From: Microbacter sp. GSS18
GTDB lineage: Bacteria; Actinomycetota; Actinomycetes; Actinomycetales; Microbacteriaceae
Assembly (NCBI GenBank): GCA_029319145.1
Contig: CP119753.1
Span: 434,001-498,000, forward strand
Direction of reading: 5' to 3'
Length of the DNA stretch: 64,000 nucleotides
The stretch's first letter is position 1; every line of letters starts with the position of its first letter. Made by a program: the position numbers and the translations under genes. The notes beneath the pieces were generated by a model. It had not been told where the DNA came from and did no database searches. It saw nothing but the letters and a program-made list of their open reading frames with translations. Below are positions 17,697-27,200 of the stretch, one piece after another.

Positions 17697-18554
17697 TCAG
17701 CGGCGCTCGGCCGCCAGGCGGATCAGCCGCACGTTGCCGTCCTCCTTGACCTCGGCGACCTTCGGATGGGCGGCGATGTAGTCGGTGAAGCTCTTGTGGC
17801 CGAGGGACTTCTCGCTGAACGAGGGGTCCATGCGCCGCAGCAGGCTCTTGAGGGCCGACGCGTGCACCCACTCGTCGTCGGTGCGCTCGGTCTCCAGCCG
17901 CAGGGCCCGCTCGAGCAGGTCGGCGGCCGGGTCGGCCTTGGCGGTCTTCTTGCGCGATCCGCGCGAGGAGGAGTCCTTGGCGGGCGCGGCGGCGGGCGGG
18001 GCCGCCACGCCGGGCAGGGAGTCGTAGGTGTCGAACTGATCGCACGCCGCCGCGAGCGACTTCGCGGTGGAGCCGGCGACGCCCACGCCCACGACGACGC
18101 GCCCCAGGCGCTTGCATCGCTGCGCGAGAGGGACGTAGTCGGAATCCCCGGCGACGATGACGACGTGCGTCAGGTCGGGGAGGCGGAACATGTCCTCGAC
18201 GGCATCCACGGCGAGGCGGATGTCGGCGCCGTTCTTGGCGTAGGCCGCGGCGGGGAACAGCTGCACCAGGTCGACGGCGCGGCCCACGAGCTGATCGCGG
18301 TACTTCGCGTTCACCGGAGACGACCAGTCGGCGTAGGCGCGGGTGAGCACGAGGGTCCCGAACGACGCGGCGTAGTCGATGATCGCGCCGACGTCGACGC
18401 GCGCCGCCGCGAGCGCATCGGCGAACTCCTCGTCGGACTTCTTCTGCCGGTCGCGCATGTAGCTGCTCTTGCCGTGGACGCGGTCGTACCAGCTCATGAC
18501 GATGTTGTCGAAGTCGAGGTAGACCGCCACACGCGGGTCCTGGAGGTCGGGCAC
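17697..18554 (-). CDS. NYN-domain protein with C-terminal OST-HTH-like domain
   Basis: A 285-aa protein. Residues about 8-165 form a NYN (PIN-like) nuclease domain: VAVYLDFDNIVMSWYDR gives the first acidic pair, NGADIRLAVDAVEDMF the central acids, and VVIVAGDSDYVPLAQRCK the last acidic cluster. After an Ala/Pro/Lys-rich linker (about 180-215), residues about 220-280 (WVHASALKSLLRRMDPSFSEKSLG...SFTDYI) look like an OST-HTH/LOTUS winged helix, an RNA-binding module. Probably an RNA-cleaving or RNA-binding regulator, function unproven. GTG at 18554 starts one base after the stop of the oxidoreductase gene, implying coupling. Confidence 0.85.
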   Translation of the reverse strand: MPDLQDPRVAVYLDFDNIVMSWYDRVHGKSSYMRDRQKKSDEEFADALAAARVDVGAIIDYAASFGTLVLTRAYADWSSPVNAKYRDQLVGRAVDLVQLFPAAAYAKNGADIRLAVDAVEDMFRLPDLTHVVIVAGDSDYVPLAQRCKRLGRVVVGVGVAGSTAKSLAAACDQFDTYDSLPGVAAPPAAAPAKDSSSRGSRKKTAKADPAADLLERALRLETERTDDEWVHASALKSLLRRMDPSFSEKSLGHKSFTDYIAAHPKVAEVKEDGNVRLIRLAAERR

Positions 18555-18555
18555 G

Positions 18556-19539
18556 TCAGTCCTCTCCGGGGTACACGACGCCGATCTGCCGGCGGATCTC
18601 GTCGAGGGTCCCCATGATCGCCACCGTCTCGTCGAGGGGCAGCTCCGCGCTGTCGAACCGGCCCGAGGCGACGGCCTCCTCAGCGGCCAGCGCCTGGAAC
18701 TGCATGCCGCGTCCGGCGATGTCCGAGCGGTACTCCTCGAGGATCGTGCCGTCGGGAGCGGTGAGCCGGAACGAGGTTGCGTTGTACCAGACGCGGTCGA
18801 TGTCGATGCGGGCCTCGGTGCCGACGATGTGTGCGGTGTTGGGCCCCGCGGCCCGCGACGACGACAGCGAGGTCGACACTGCTCCGCCGGCATGGGTGAG
18901 GATCGTGGCCACCTCGGCGTCGGCACCCGTCTCACCCAGGCGCGCGCGGGCGGTGATCGTCTCGGGCGCGCCGAGGATGTCCCACGCGAACGAGATCGGG
19001 TACACCCCGAGGTCCAGCAGCGCGCCGCCGCCGAGGGCGAGGCTGTTGAGCCGATGCGCGGGGTCGCTCGAGATCCGCTGCGTGTGGTCGGCGAACACCG
19101 CGCGCACCTCGCCCAGCGCGCCGGACGCGACGATCTCGCGGATGCGCCGCATATGCGGCAGGTACCGCGTCCACATCGCCTCCATCGCCAGCAGTCCGCG
19201 CGATCGCGCGGCGTCACGGATGCGTTCGGCCTCGGCGCCGGTGAGCGTGAAGGGCTTCTCCACGAGCACGTGCTTGCCGGCGTCGAGGGCGAGCAGGGCG
19301 TTCTCGGCGTGCATCGGGTGCGGCGTCGCGACGTAGAGGATGTCGACGTCGGGATCGGCCACGAGCGCGTCGTACGAGCCGTGGGCGCGGGGCATGCCGA
19401 ACTCGTCGGCGAAGGCGCGGGAGGCTTCTTCGCGACGCGAGCCGACGGCGGCGATGTCGAGTCCGGCGGTGCGCAGGTCGCGCGTGAACATGTGTGCGAT
19501 GCCGCCGGTGGCGAGGATGCCCCATCTGAGTCCGGTCAC
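18556..19539 (-). CDS. Gfo/Idh/MocA-family oxidoreductase
   Basis: A 327-aa NAD(P)-dependent dehydrogenase. The N-terminal Rossmann domain starts LRWGILATGGIAHMFTRDL; VEKPFTLTGAEAERI is the signature EKP motif with the catalytic lysine, and LGVYPISFAWDILG is the C-terminal substrate-domain motif. It is likely to act on a sugar, inositol or trans-dihydrodiol-type substrate; which one cannot be told. GTG at 19539 has TACGCT 6 bases upstream (leaderless). It is divergent from the M20 peptidase and coupled to the NYN gene downstream. Confidence 0.9.
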   Translation of the reverse strand: MTGLRWGILATGGIAHMFTRDLRTAGLDIAAVGSRREEASRAFADEFGMPRAHGSYDALVADPDVDILYVATPHPMHAENALLALDAGKHVLVEKPFTLTGAEAERIRDAARSRGLLAMEAMWTRYLPHMRRIREIVASGALGEVRAVFADHTQRISSDPAHRLNSLALGGGALLDLGVYPISFAWDILGAPETITARARLGETGADAEVATILTHAGGAVSTSLSSSRAAGPNTAHIVGTEARIDIDRVWYNATSFRLTAPDGTILEEYRSDIAGRGMQFQALAAEEAVASGRFDSAELPLDETVAIMGTLDEIRRQIGVVYPGED

Positions 19540-19545
19540 CCTTCG

Positions 19546-19551
19546 AGCGTA
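19546..19551 (-). promoter_or_regulatory. -10 box of leaderless promoter (Gfo/Idh gene)
   Basis: TACGCT on the minus strand, 6 bases before GTG at 19539. It is one of two divergent leaderless promoters in this 64-base gap. Confidence 0.5.
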
Positions 19552-19591
19552 GCGACCGCGGGAGCGGACCGGGGCCTGCGCGCGCCGCGGC

Positions 19592-19597
19592 TAGGCT
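19592..19597 (+). promoter_or_regulatory. -10 box of leaderless promoter (M20 peptidase gene)
   Basis: TAGGCT, 6 bases before ATG at 19604. Confidence 0.5.
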
Positions 19598-19603
19598 CGA
19601 AGG

Positions 19604-20932
19604 ATGACCTCTTCCGTCGAGCGCCTGCGCGAGCTGCTGCGCATCCCGACCGTCTCCCACGCCGATGAGGCGCGGGTGGAGTGGGCGCGGTTCGACGAGT
19701 TCCACCGGGCGCTCGAGCGCCTCTACCCCGTCCTGCACGCGACGCTGGAGCGCGAGGTCGTCGACGGGCACTCGCTGCTGTATCGCTGGCCCGGCGCGGC
19801 CGCCGGGCGCCCCACGGTCCTGATGGCGCACATGGACGTCGTCCCGGTGGTCGAGGAGGACTGGCGGCATCCGCCGTTCGGGGCCGAGGTGACCGGAGAA
19901 GGCGAGGACGCCGAGATCCACGCGCGCGGCGCGATCGACGACAAGGGGTCGCTCGTGGCGATCCTCGAGGCCGTCGAGGAGCTCGCGAGCGACGGATTCG
20001 CACCTGCGCACGACGTCTACCTCGCGTTCGGACACAACGAGGAGACCGCGGGCGGGGGCGCCCGGACGATCGCCGAGACGCTGCGGGAGCGCGGCGTGGA
20101 GCCGGCCGTCGTGCTCGACGAGGGAGGCGCGGTCGTGGACGGGGTGATCCCCGGGGTATCGATCCCCACCGCGATGGTGGGTGTCGCCGAGCGCGGGATC
20201 ATGACACTCGTCCTCACCGCGCGCGAGAGCGGCGGTCATGCCTCGACACCGCCGCCGATGCCGGCCACGGCGCGACTGGCCCGCGCGATCGACCGGCTGC
20301 AGCGGCGGCCGTTCCCCGTGCGCATCTCGCCCGCGGTGCGCGCGATGCTCGCCAGCGTGGCGCCGCACGCACCTCAGCCGCTGCGCTGGGTCTTCGAGCA
20401 CCTGTCGGTCACCGGCCCCCTCGTCGCTCGGGCGCTCGCCGCGCTCGGACCCGAGACGAACGCCTCGGTGCGCACGACCGCGGTGGCCACGCGACTGTCG
20501 GGAGCACCCGGCGAGAATGTCCTGGCGGCGACGGCGACGGCGGCGGTGAACATCCGCCTCCTCACCGGCGACACCGTCGACGCCGCGGTGCGGCGCGTGC
20601 GGCGCGTCATCGCCGACGACGCCATCGAGGTCGGGGTTCACCGCGCATCCGATCCGTCGCCGGTCTCGCCGTGGCGCGGCGCGGCATGGCGGAGGGTCGC
20701 GACCGCCGTGGCGGGCGCCCTGGGCGAGGACATCGCGACCCTGCCCTACCTCCAGCTCGGCGCCAGCGACAGCCGCTGGTTCGCCGGCATCTGCGCCAGC
20801 GTCTACCGCTTCACGCCGTTCCATCTCACGCGGGCCGAGCGCGATGCGCTGCACGCCCACGACGAGCGGATCCGGGTGGGGTCGTGGCTGCGCGGCATCG
20901 CCTTCTACCGCGCCTTCATCGAGGCCAGCTGA
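19604..20932 (+). CDS. M20-family metallopeptidase
   Basis: A 442-aa zinc hydrolase of the M20 (ArgE/DapE/CPG2) family. MAHMDVVPV gives the first metal histidine and catalytic aspartate, HARGAIDDKGS the bridging aspartate, and FGHNEETAGGGARTI the catalytic glutamate pair. A dimerisation lid domain (about 195-310) follows, and the last metal histidine lies in YRFTPFHLT. The size and the YRWPGAAAGRPTVL opening resemble carboxypeptidase/PM20D1-like members that cleave peptides or N-acyl amino acids. No signal peptide, so cytoplasmic. Confidence 0.88.
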   Translation: MTSSVERLRELLRIPTVSHADEARVEWARFDEFHRALERLYPVLHATLEREVVDGHSLLYRWPGAAAGRPTVLMAHMDVVPVVEEDWRHPPFGAEVTGEGEDAEIHARGAIDDKGSLVAILEAVEELASDGFAPAHDVYLAFGHNEETAGGGARTIAETLRERGVEPAVVLDEGGAVVDGVIPGVSIPTAMVGVAERGIMTLVLTARESGGHASTPPPMPATARLARAIDRLQRRPFPVRISPAVRAMLASVAPHAPQPLRWVFEHLSVTGPLVARALAALGPETNASVRTTAVATRLSGAPGENVLAATATAAVNIRLLTGDTVDAAVRRVRRVIADDAIEVGVHRASDPSPVSPWRGAAWRRVATAVAGALGEDIATLPYLQLGASDSRWFAGICASVYRFTPFHLTRAERDALHAHDERIRVGSWLRGIAFYRAFIEAS

Positions 20933-20953
20933 GCCGCTCGGGGCCGACGCCGC

Positions 20954-22264
20954 TCAGAGCACGCCCAGGGCGGCGTCGAGGTCGGCGATGAGGTCGGCGG
21001 GGTCCTCGAGGCCGATCGACAGGCGCAGCGTCGTCCACGCGATGCCGGAATCGGCGAGCTGCTCGGGTGTCATGTGGCTGTGCGTCATGGAGGCGGGGTG
21101 GGCGATGAGACTGCGGGCGTCGCCGATGTTGGCGACCAGGCGCACGACGTTCAGAGCCGCGATGAACCGCTCCGCGCGCGCGAAGTCGCTCTCGGGATCG
21201 GCGGTCGCGGGCAGGTCGAACGAGAAGACCGACGCGCCGCCGCGCGGCAGGTAGCGCTCCGCGTTCGCGTGCCACGGGCTCGTGGGCAGGCTCGGGTGGT
21301 GCACGCGCGCGACGCGGGGATCGGCGTCGAGGAAGGCGGCGACGGCGGCGGCCGAGGCGCTGTGGCGGGCCATGCGCAGATCGAGCGTCTCGAGCCCCTG
21401 CAGCAGCTGGAAGGCGCCGAGGGCGGACAGCGACGGGCCGAGGTCGTGGGAGTACTTGGTCTTGACCAGCGTGATGTAGGCCTTGGACCCGAAGCGCTCC
21501 AGGAGCCCCCCGCCGGGCACGCGCGCGTAGGGCTCGGACAGCTGCGGCCACCTGGCGGGATCCGCGGCGAAGTCGAACGTGCCGAGGTCCACCACCGCGC
21601 CGCCGAGGGCCGAGCCGTGGCCACCGACGAACTTCGTCGCCGAGTGCACGGCGATGTCGGCGCCGTGGTCCTTCACGCGCTGCAGATACGGCGTCGCCAC
21701 GGTGTTGTCGATGACCAGCGGGACGCCGGCGGCGTGTGCGCGGTCGGCGACGGCCCGGGTGTCGAGCACCTGCGCGAGGGGATTGGTGACGGACTCTGCG
21801 AAGAACGCCTTCGTCTCGGGCCGGGCCGCGCCCGACCATGCCTCCGGGTCGTCCTGGTCCACGAAGGTGACGTCGATGCCCCAGCCGGCGAATGTGTCGC
21901 CGAGCAGGTCCACGGTGCCGCCGTACAGCTGCGAGGCCGCCACGATGTGGTCGCCCGCGCGTGCGAGCGCGAGCAGAGCGAGGGCGACGGCCGCCTGGCC
22001 CGACGCCACGCCCGCCGCCGCGACACCGCCCTCGAGCGCCGCCATGCGCTCCTCGAACACCGCGACGGTGGGATTGGCCGCACGGCTGTAGATGTCGCCC
22101 TCCTGCCGCAGCGCGAAGCGATCGCGCGCGTCGCTCAGCGATGGGAACTCGAACGCGTTCGACTGATAGATCGCCGGCACCGCCGGGCTGTGCGGTGCGG
22201 TCGGGGCGTGACCCGCCTGCACCTGGGTGGTCGCGAACGCGCGCGGGGGACCGGAGTCGGGCAT
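20954..22264 (-). CDS. metY: O-acetylhomoserine sulfhydrylase
   Basis: A 436-aa PLP enzyme of the Cys/Met metabolism family that joins sulfide to O-acetylhomoserine to make homocysteine. [27 protein letters not shown] is the N-terminal signature region, and [15 protein letters not shown] holds the PLP lysine. [17 protein letters not shown] and the C-terminal [18 protein letters not shown] are typical of MetY rather than MetB. The start ATG at 22264 has GAGAAT 6 bases upstream, leaving no room for a SAM riboswitch leader. The downstream neighbour is convergent. Confidence 0.92.
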   Translation of the reverse strand: MPDSGPPRAFATTQVQAGHAPTAPHSPAVPAIYQSNAFEFPSLSDARDRFALRQEGDIYSRAANPTVAVFEERMAALEGGVAAAGVASGQAAVALALLALARAGDHIVAASQLYGGTVDLLGDTFAGWGIDVTFVDQDDPEAWSGAARPETKAFFAESVTNPLAQVLDTRAVADRAHAAGVPLVIDNTVATPYLQRVKDHGADIAVHSATKFVGGHGSALGGAVVDLGTFDFAADPARWPQLSEPYARVPGGGLLERFGSKAYITLVKTKYSHDLGPSLSALGAFQLLQGLETLDLRMARHSASAAAVAAFLDADPRVARVHHPSLPTSPWHANAERYLPRGGASVFSFDLPATADPESDFARAERFIAALNVVRLVANIGDARSLIAHPASMTHSHMTPEQLADSGIAWTTLRLSIGLEDPADLIADLDAALGVL

Positions 22265-22270
22265 GATCCC

Positions 22271-22276
22271 ATTCTC
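22271..22276 (-). promoter_or_regulatory. -10-like box before metY
   Basis: GAGAAT on the minus strand, 6 bases before ATG at 22264. Confidence 0.4.
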
Positions 22277-22353
22277 GCCAGGGGCGGCCGAGGCGCCCGC
22301 ACCGTGTGTCGAACTGTTGCGCCCGGCCCGTCATCAGCGTGCACGATGGAGGG

Positions 22354-23208
22354 ATGTCTCTGCTGATCGCCCCGTCAGAACTCGAAGCCCTGCTCGCCGC
22401 CGGGGCGCCGGTGCGGCTGCTGGACGTGCGGTGGCGTCTGGATCGTCCCGAGGGTCGTCCCGACTACGTCTCCGGCCATCTGCCGGGGGCCGTGTACGTC
22501 GATCTGGATCGCGAGCTGTCGCGGCGGGGCGAGCCGCAGGACGGGCGCCACCCGCTGCCGGAGCGCGCCGATCTCGAGGCGGCGGCCCAGCGCTGGGGGG
22601 TGAACGACGGCGACATCGTGGTCGCCTACGACGACGTGCGGTCGGTGGCCGCGGCACGCGCGTGGTGGCTCCTGTCGCGGTCGGGCGTCGCCGATGTGCG
22701 GGTGCTCGACGGCGGCCTGCGCGCGTGGACGGCGGCGGGCCTGCCCGTCGAGACCGGCGATGTGCGTCAGCGGCCGGGGGATGTCCGACTGCGCGACATC
22801 TCCGACGGATCGATCGGCATCGACGCCGCGGCCGCGTGGCCGGATGAGGGCGTGCTGCTGGACGTCCGCGCCGCCGAGCGGTACCGCGGCGACACCGAGC
22901 CGATGGATCCGCGCGCCGGGCATATCCCCGGCGCCGTGAACCTGCCCACGACGCTCCACCTGGACGGCGGGCTGTTCCGCGATCCGGCCGTGATCGCGGC
23001 GTCGTTCGCGGCGGCCGGCGCCCTGCCGGGCGCCGCCGTCGCGGCCTACTGCGGATCGGGTGTCACGGCCGCGCACACGGCGCTCGCCGGTGCGCTTGCC
23101 GGGGTCGACGTCACGGTGTACGCGGGCTCGTGGAGTCAGTGGTCGAACACGCGCGGGCGCGCCGTGGCGACGGGCCCGACGCCGTCGGGTCGCGTCGAGC
23201 CCGACTGA
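22354..23208 (+). CDS. sseA: Two-domain rhodanese-type sulfurtransferase
   Basis: A 284-aa protein of the thiosulfate/3-mercaptopyruvate sulfurtransferase type. Two rhodanese domains: the N-terminal one (about 8-130) is inactive (AYDDVRSVAAARAWW, no cysteine), and the C-terminal one (about 150-270) carries the catalytic Cys in YCGSGVTAAHT. GHLPGAVYVDLD and GHIPGAVNLPT are the CH2-type motifs. It transfers a sulfane sulfur to thiols or cyanide. Divergent from metY. ATG at 22354 lies 6 bases after CACGAT, possibly a weak leaderless promoter. Confidence 0.9.
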   Translation: MSLLIAPSELEALLAAGAPVRLLDVRWRLDRPEGRPDYVSGHLPGAVYVDLDRELSRRGEPQDGRHPLPERADLEAAAQRWGVNDGDIVVAYDDVRSVAAARAWWLLSRSGVADVRVLDGGLRAWTAAGLPVETGDVRQRPGDVRLRDISDGSIGIDAAAAWPDEGVLLDVRAAERYRGDTEPMDPRAGHIPGAVNLPTTLHLDGGLFRDPAVIAASFAAAGALPGAAVAAYCGSGVTAAHTALAGALAGVDVTVYAGSWSQWSNTRGRAVATGPTPSGRVEPD

Positions 23209-23244
23209 GCGCCGCCGGCTGTCACCGCCGGACGCACCGGCCCC

Positions 23245-24189
23245 TCATGCCGGGCGCAGGGTGATCTTGCCCGCGGTGCCCGCCTCGACGAGGCGGTGGG
23301 CCTCGGCGGCGGACGCCAGCGGCAGCGACGGTCCGTGCTCGACCGTGAAGCCGCCTGCCGCCAGCAGGGCCAGCGTGACGGGGACCGCCTCGACGCGCCA
23401 CGCCAGCGCGCGCTGCGACAGCGGATCGGGGCTGCCACCTCCGAAGGCGCGCAGGCCGTAGCCGGCGGCGTCTCGCCCTCGGACGATCGTCGCGGCGCGC
23501 GCCGGGTCGATCACGAGATCGCGCGAGACCGCGAGGGCCTCGTCGGTCCCCGCGGCGTCGAGGGCGACGGTCACGCCGCCGGGCGCGAGAGCGCGCACGC
23601 GGTCGGCCAGGCCGTCGCCGTAGGCCACGGGCTCGGCGCCGAGGGCGGCGACGCTGTCGGCACGGGCCGGCGAGCTCGTCGCGATGACCCGAGCGCCCCA
23701 CATCACGGCGAACTGGACGGCGGCCTGCCCGACGGCCCCGGAGCCGCCGTGCAGGAGCAGCGTGTCGCCGTCGCCGACGGCGAGCGAGCGCAGCACCTGA
23801 TAGGCGGTGCCGGCCGGGATGCCGACGCCGGCGCCGTCCTCGGCGCTCACCGACGCCGGTCGGGGCACGACGCGGTCGGCGGCCAGCGTGATCTCGTCGG
23901 CGTACGCCCCGGCGGCTCCGAAGAACACCACCGGCTCGCCGGCGCGCAGACCCTCCACGCCGTCGCCGACCGCCGTGACGACGCCCGCGCCGTCGGCGCC
24001 CACGCGTCGCGGCGTGCGGATCGGACCGGACGGACGCATCCCGGCGCGCAGCTTGGCGTCGATGGGGTTCACCCCCGCCGCCTCGACCCGGATCGCGACC
24101 TCGCCCGCATCCGGTGCGACGGGGTCGATGTCGGACAGGCGCAGCACGTCGGGGCTGCCGAACTCGGTGTAGACGATCGCGTGGGGCAT
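23245..24189 (-). CDS. NADP-dependent quinone-type alcohol dehydrogenase (zinc-free MDR)
   Basis: A 314-aa medium-chain reductase. The GroES-like N-terminus AIVYTEFGSPDVLRLSDI is followed by VEAAGVNPIDAKLRAG and the Rossmann loop LLLHGGSGAVGQAAVQFA. It lacks structural and catalytic zinc cysteines, as in quinone oxidoreductases. ATG at 24189 gives the usual N-terminus; ATG at 24204 adds five residues, and neither has a clear ribosome site. It lies 30 bases downstream of hrpA on the same strand and may be read through from it. The substrate is unknown. Confidence 0.85.
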   Translation of the reverse strand: MPHAIVYTEFGSPDVLRLSDIDPVAPDAGEVAIRVEAAGVNPIDAKLRAGMRPSGPIRTPRRVGADGAGVVTAVGDGVEGLRAGEPVVFFGAAGAYADEITLAADRVVPRPASVSAEDGAGVGIPAGTAYQVLRSLAVGDGDTLLLHGGSGAVGQAAVQFAVMWGARVIATSSPARADSVAALGAEPVAYGDGLADRVRALAPGGVTVALDAAGTDEALAVSRDLVIDPARAATIVRGRDAAGYGLRAFGGGSPDPLSQRALAWRVEAVPVTLALLAAGGFTVEHGPSLPLASAAEAHRLVEAGTAGKITLRPA

Positions 24190-24218
24190 GTCGGGTCGAA
24201 CCATGGGCGCCGTCGCAG

Positions 24219-27200
24219 CTATTCCCGCAGCGACTTCTGGATGCGCTGCAGCGAGACCGGCTCGGCGGTGCCGCGCTGCTGTGCGAACAGGCTCACGCGA
24301 TACTCCTCGAGCAGCCAGCGCGTTCGCACGAGTGCCGCCGGCGCGTCGGCGGCGGGCGGGATCGTGCCGCCGGCGTCCGCGTACGCGGCGGCCGCCCGCT
24401 CGAACTCGCTCATGCGCTGGCGGTCGCGCCCCGGATTGTCCGGCAGCGCCCGCACGCGGTCGGCGGCCGCCTGCAGGTAGCGGGGCAGGTGGGCCAGCTG
24501 CGCCGGGCCGGTGCGCGAGGCGAATCCCGGGAAGACGAGACCCGACAGCTGCGCCTTGACGTCGCCGAGGGCGCCGAGCAGGGTCAGCGAATTCGCGTCG
24601 CGCATGGCACGCTCGACCTCGCGGGCGAGCGTGAGGATGCGCGCGGTCAGCGACACGGTCTGGAACAGCTCGTCGACGACCGCCTGCGAGAAGGCGTCGC
24701 GGACCGCGGCGAACTCCTGCGCCGAGCGGATGTCGCCGGGTGCCGTCCGGTCGCGCACGGCATCGGCGACGGCGACACGGCAGTCCTCGATGAGCGCCTT
24801 CGCCGACGGGTACGGCGACGCCGCGAGCGCGAGCTTCTCCGCGCTGGTGAGGTGCTCGAGGACGTAGGGCGCCGGCGAGGGCACGGCGAGCAGCATGAGC
24901 CGGCGCACGCCGCCGCCCGTGGCCGCGGCGGCGGCCTCGGGCGTGGACTCCAGGCGCAGCGCGATCGACGCGCCCTCGTCGACGAGGGCGGGGTAGCCCC
25001 GCACGACACCGCCGGCGACCTTCGTGTCGACCACCTCGGGCAGGTCGCCGAAGGACCACGCGGTGAGCCCCGACCGCTCGGCGAAGCCGTCTCCGGCGGG
25101 CGTGCCCGCCGAGGCGGGATCGCGGGGCGAGGGCGCGCGGGGCCCGGACGGGCGGGTCGCGGCGCGCTCGATGGAGCTCGCGACCGACTGGCGGGCGCGG
25201 TCGGCCAGCCGCGCCTGCAGGGCCGCGAGGTCGCGGTCCGAGCCGACGGCGCGACCGCGCGCGTCGACGGCGCGGAACGACAGCCGCAAGTGGCCCGGCA
25301 CGCGGTCGAGGTCGAAGTCGGCGGCCGTCACGGGCTGGTTGGCGACCCGCTGGATGCGCGCAGCCAGGGCGTCGGTCAGGGCCACCGGTGGGAGCCCGTC
25401 GTGGGACTCGGGGCCCGCGCCGTGCAGTTCGTCCGAGAAGCGCGCGGCCCAGTCCGCGGCGGGCACGACCGTGCGCCGGATCGCCTTGGGCAGCGACCGG
25501 ATGAGGGCGGCGATGAGCTCGGCGCGCATGCCGGGCACCTGCCAGTCGAAGCCGTCGGGCCGCAGCTGGGCCAGCAGCGGCAGCGGCACGACCGCGGTGA
25601 CGCCGTCGTCGGCGGCTCCCGGCTCGAACCGGTACGCGAGGGACAGCACCTGGTCGCCCTGCTGCCAGCGCGCCGGGAAGTCCCGCTCATCGCCGCGCGA
25701 CGCCTCGTCGACGAGGTCCGCCTCGGTCATGTCGAGCAGACGCGGCGTGCGCCCGATCGTGTCGCGCCACCACGTCTCGAACGAGCGGACGTCGAACACC
25801 TCGCGCGGGATGCGGGCGTCGTAGAAGGCGTACACCGCTTCGTCGCCGACGAGGATGTCACGGCGCCGCTCCCGCTCCTCGACCTTCTCGAGGCGGCGGC
25901 GCAGCTCCAGATTGCGCCGCTCGAACGCCGTGAGCCGCTTGTCGAGGTGGGCCGACTCCCACTCGCCCTCGACCAGCGCGTGGCGCAGGAACAGCTCGCG
26001 CGCGAGCGGCCGGTCGAAGCGCGCCAGCTGCACGCGCCGGCGGGGGACGATGTCGACGCCGAACAGCGTGAGCTTCTCGTAGGCGGATGCCGCCCCCGCC
26101 GACTTCGACCAGTGCGGCTCGCTCATGCTGCGCTTGACCAGATCGCCGGCCAGCGACTCCGCCCACTCGGGGTCGATGGCCGCGACCGTTCGGGCGAACA
26201 GGCGGCTGGTCTCCACCAGCTCGGCGGCCATGACGGCCTGCGGGCGCTTCTTCTTCAGGCCCGAGCCCGGGAAGATCGCGAAGCGCGTGCCCCGCGCGCC
26301 GAGGTACTCCGCGCCGCGGCGGTCGTCGCGCCGCGGCGACCGGTTGTCCCCGCGCGACGACGTCGTGCGCTCGTCCAGGATGCCGATGTGCGACAGCAGC
26401 CCCGACAGGATCGCCCGGTGCACGGCATCCGGATCGGCCGCGTCGACGGAGGCGCTGCGGGTGCGGGTGTCCTTCGACGTGCGCATGAGCGTGCTCAGCT
26501 GCCGATGGACGTCGGACCACTCCCGCACGCGCACGTAGTTGAGGTGCTCGGAGCGGCACATGCGGCGGAAGGCGCTGGAGCCGAGCTCGGCCTGCTTCTC
26601 CTGCAGGTGGTTCCACAGGTTCAGCAGGCTCAGGAAGTCGCTGGTGGGGTCCGTGAAGCGCGCGTGGAGCCGGTCCGCCTCCTCGCGGCGCTCCTCGGGG
26701 CGCTCGCGGACGTCCTGGATCGACAGTCCCGCCACGATCGCCAGCATCTCGCGCAGGACCCCGCTGCGCTGCGCCTCGATGAGCATGCGCGCGAAGCGGG
26801 GGTCGATCGGCAGGCGCGCGATGTCGCGGCCGATGGCCGTGAGACGGGGCCCGCGGCGGTCGTCCGTCGTCTCGCGGCGCTCGCCGCGGCCGCCCGTGCG
26901 GGCATCCGAGACCGCGCCGAGCTCGAGGAGCAGGTCGAACGCCGCCCGCACGCCGCGCGAGTCCGGGGGAGTGAGGAAGGGGAAGGCCGAGATGTCGCCG
27001 AAGCCGAGGGCGAGCATCTGCAGGATCACCGAGGCGAGCGAGGTCCGCAGGATCTCGGGCTCGGTGAATTCGTCGCGCGCGGTGAAGTCGTCTTCGGCAT
27101 ACAGCCGGATCGCGATCCCCGGGGCCGTGCGGCCGGCGCGACCGGACCGCTGCTGGGCCGATGCCTGCGAGATGGCCTCGATCGGCAGCCGCTGGATCTT

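Noticed and set aside
22265..22353. SAM riboswitch upstream of metY
   Set aside because: The -10 box is only 6 bases from the ATG; no leader is available.
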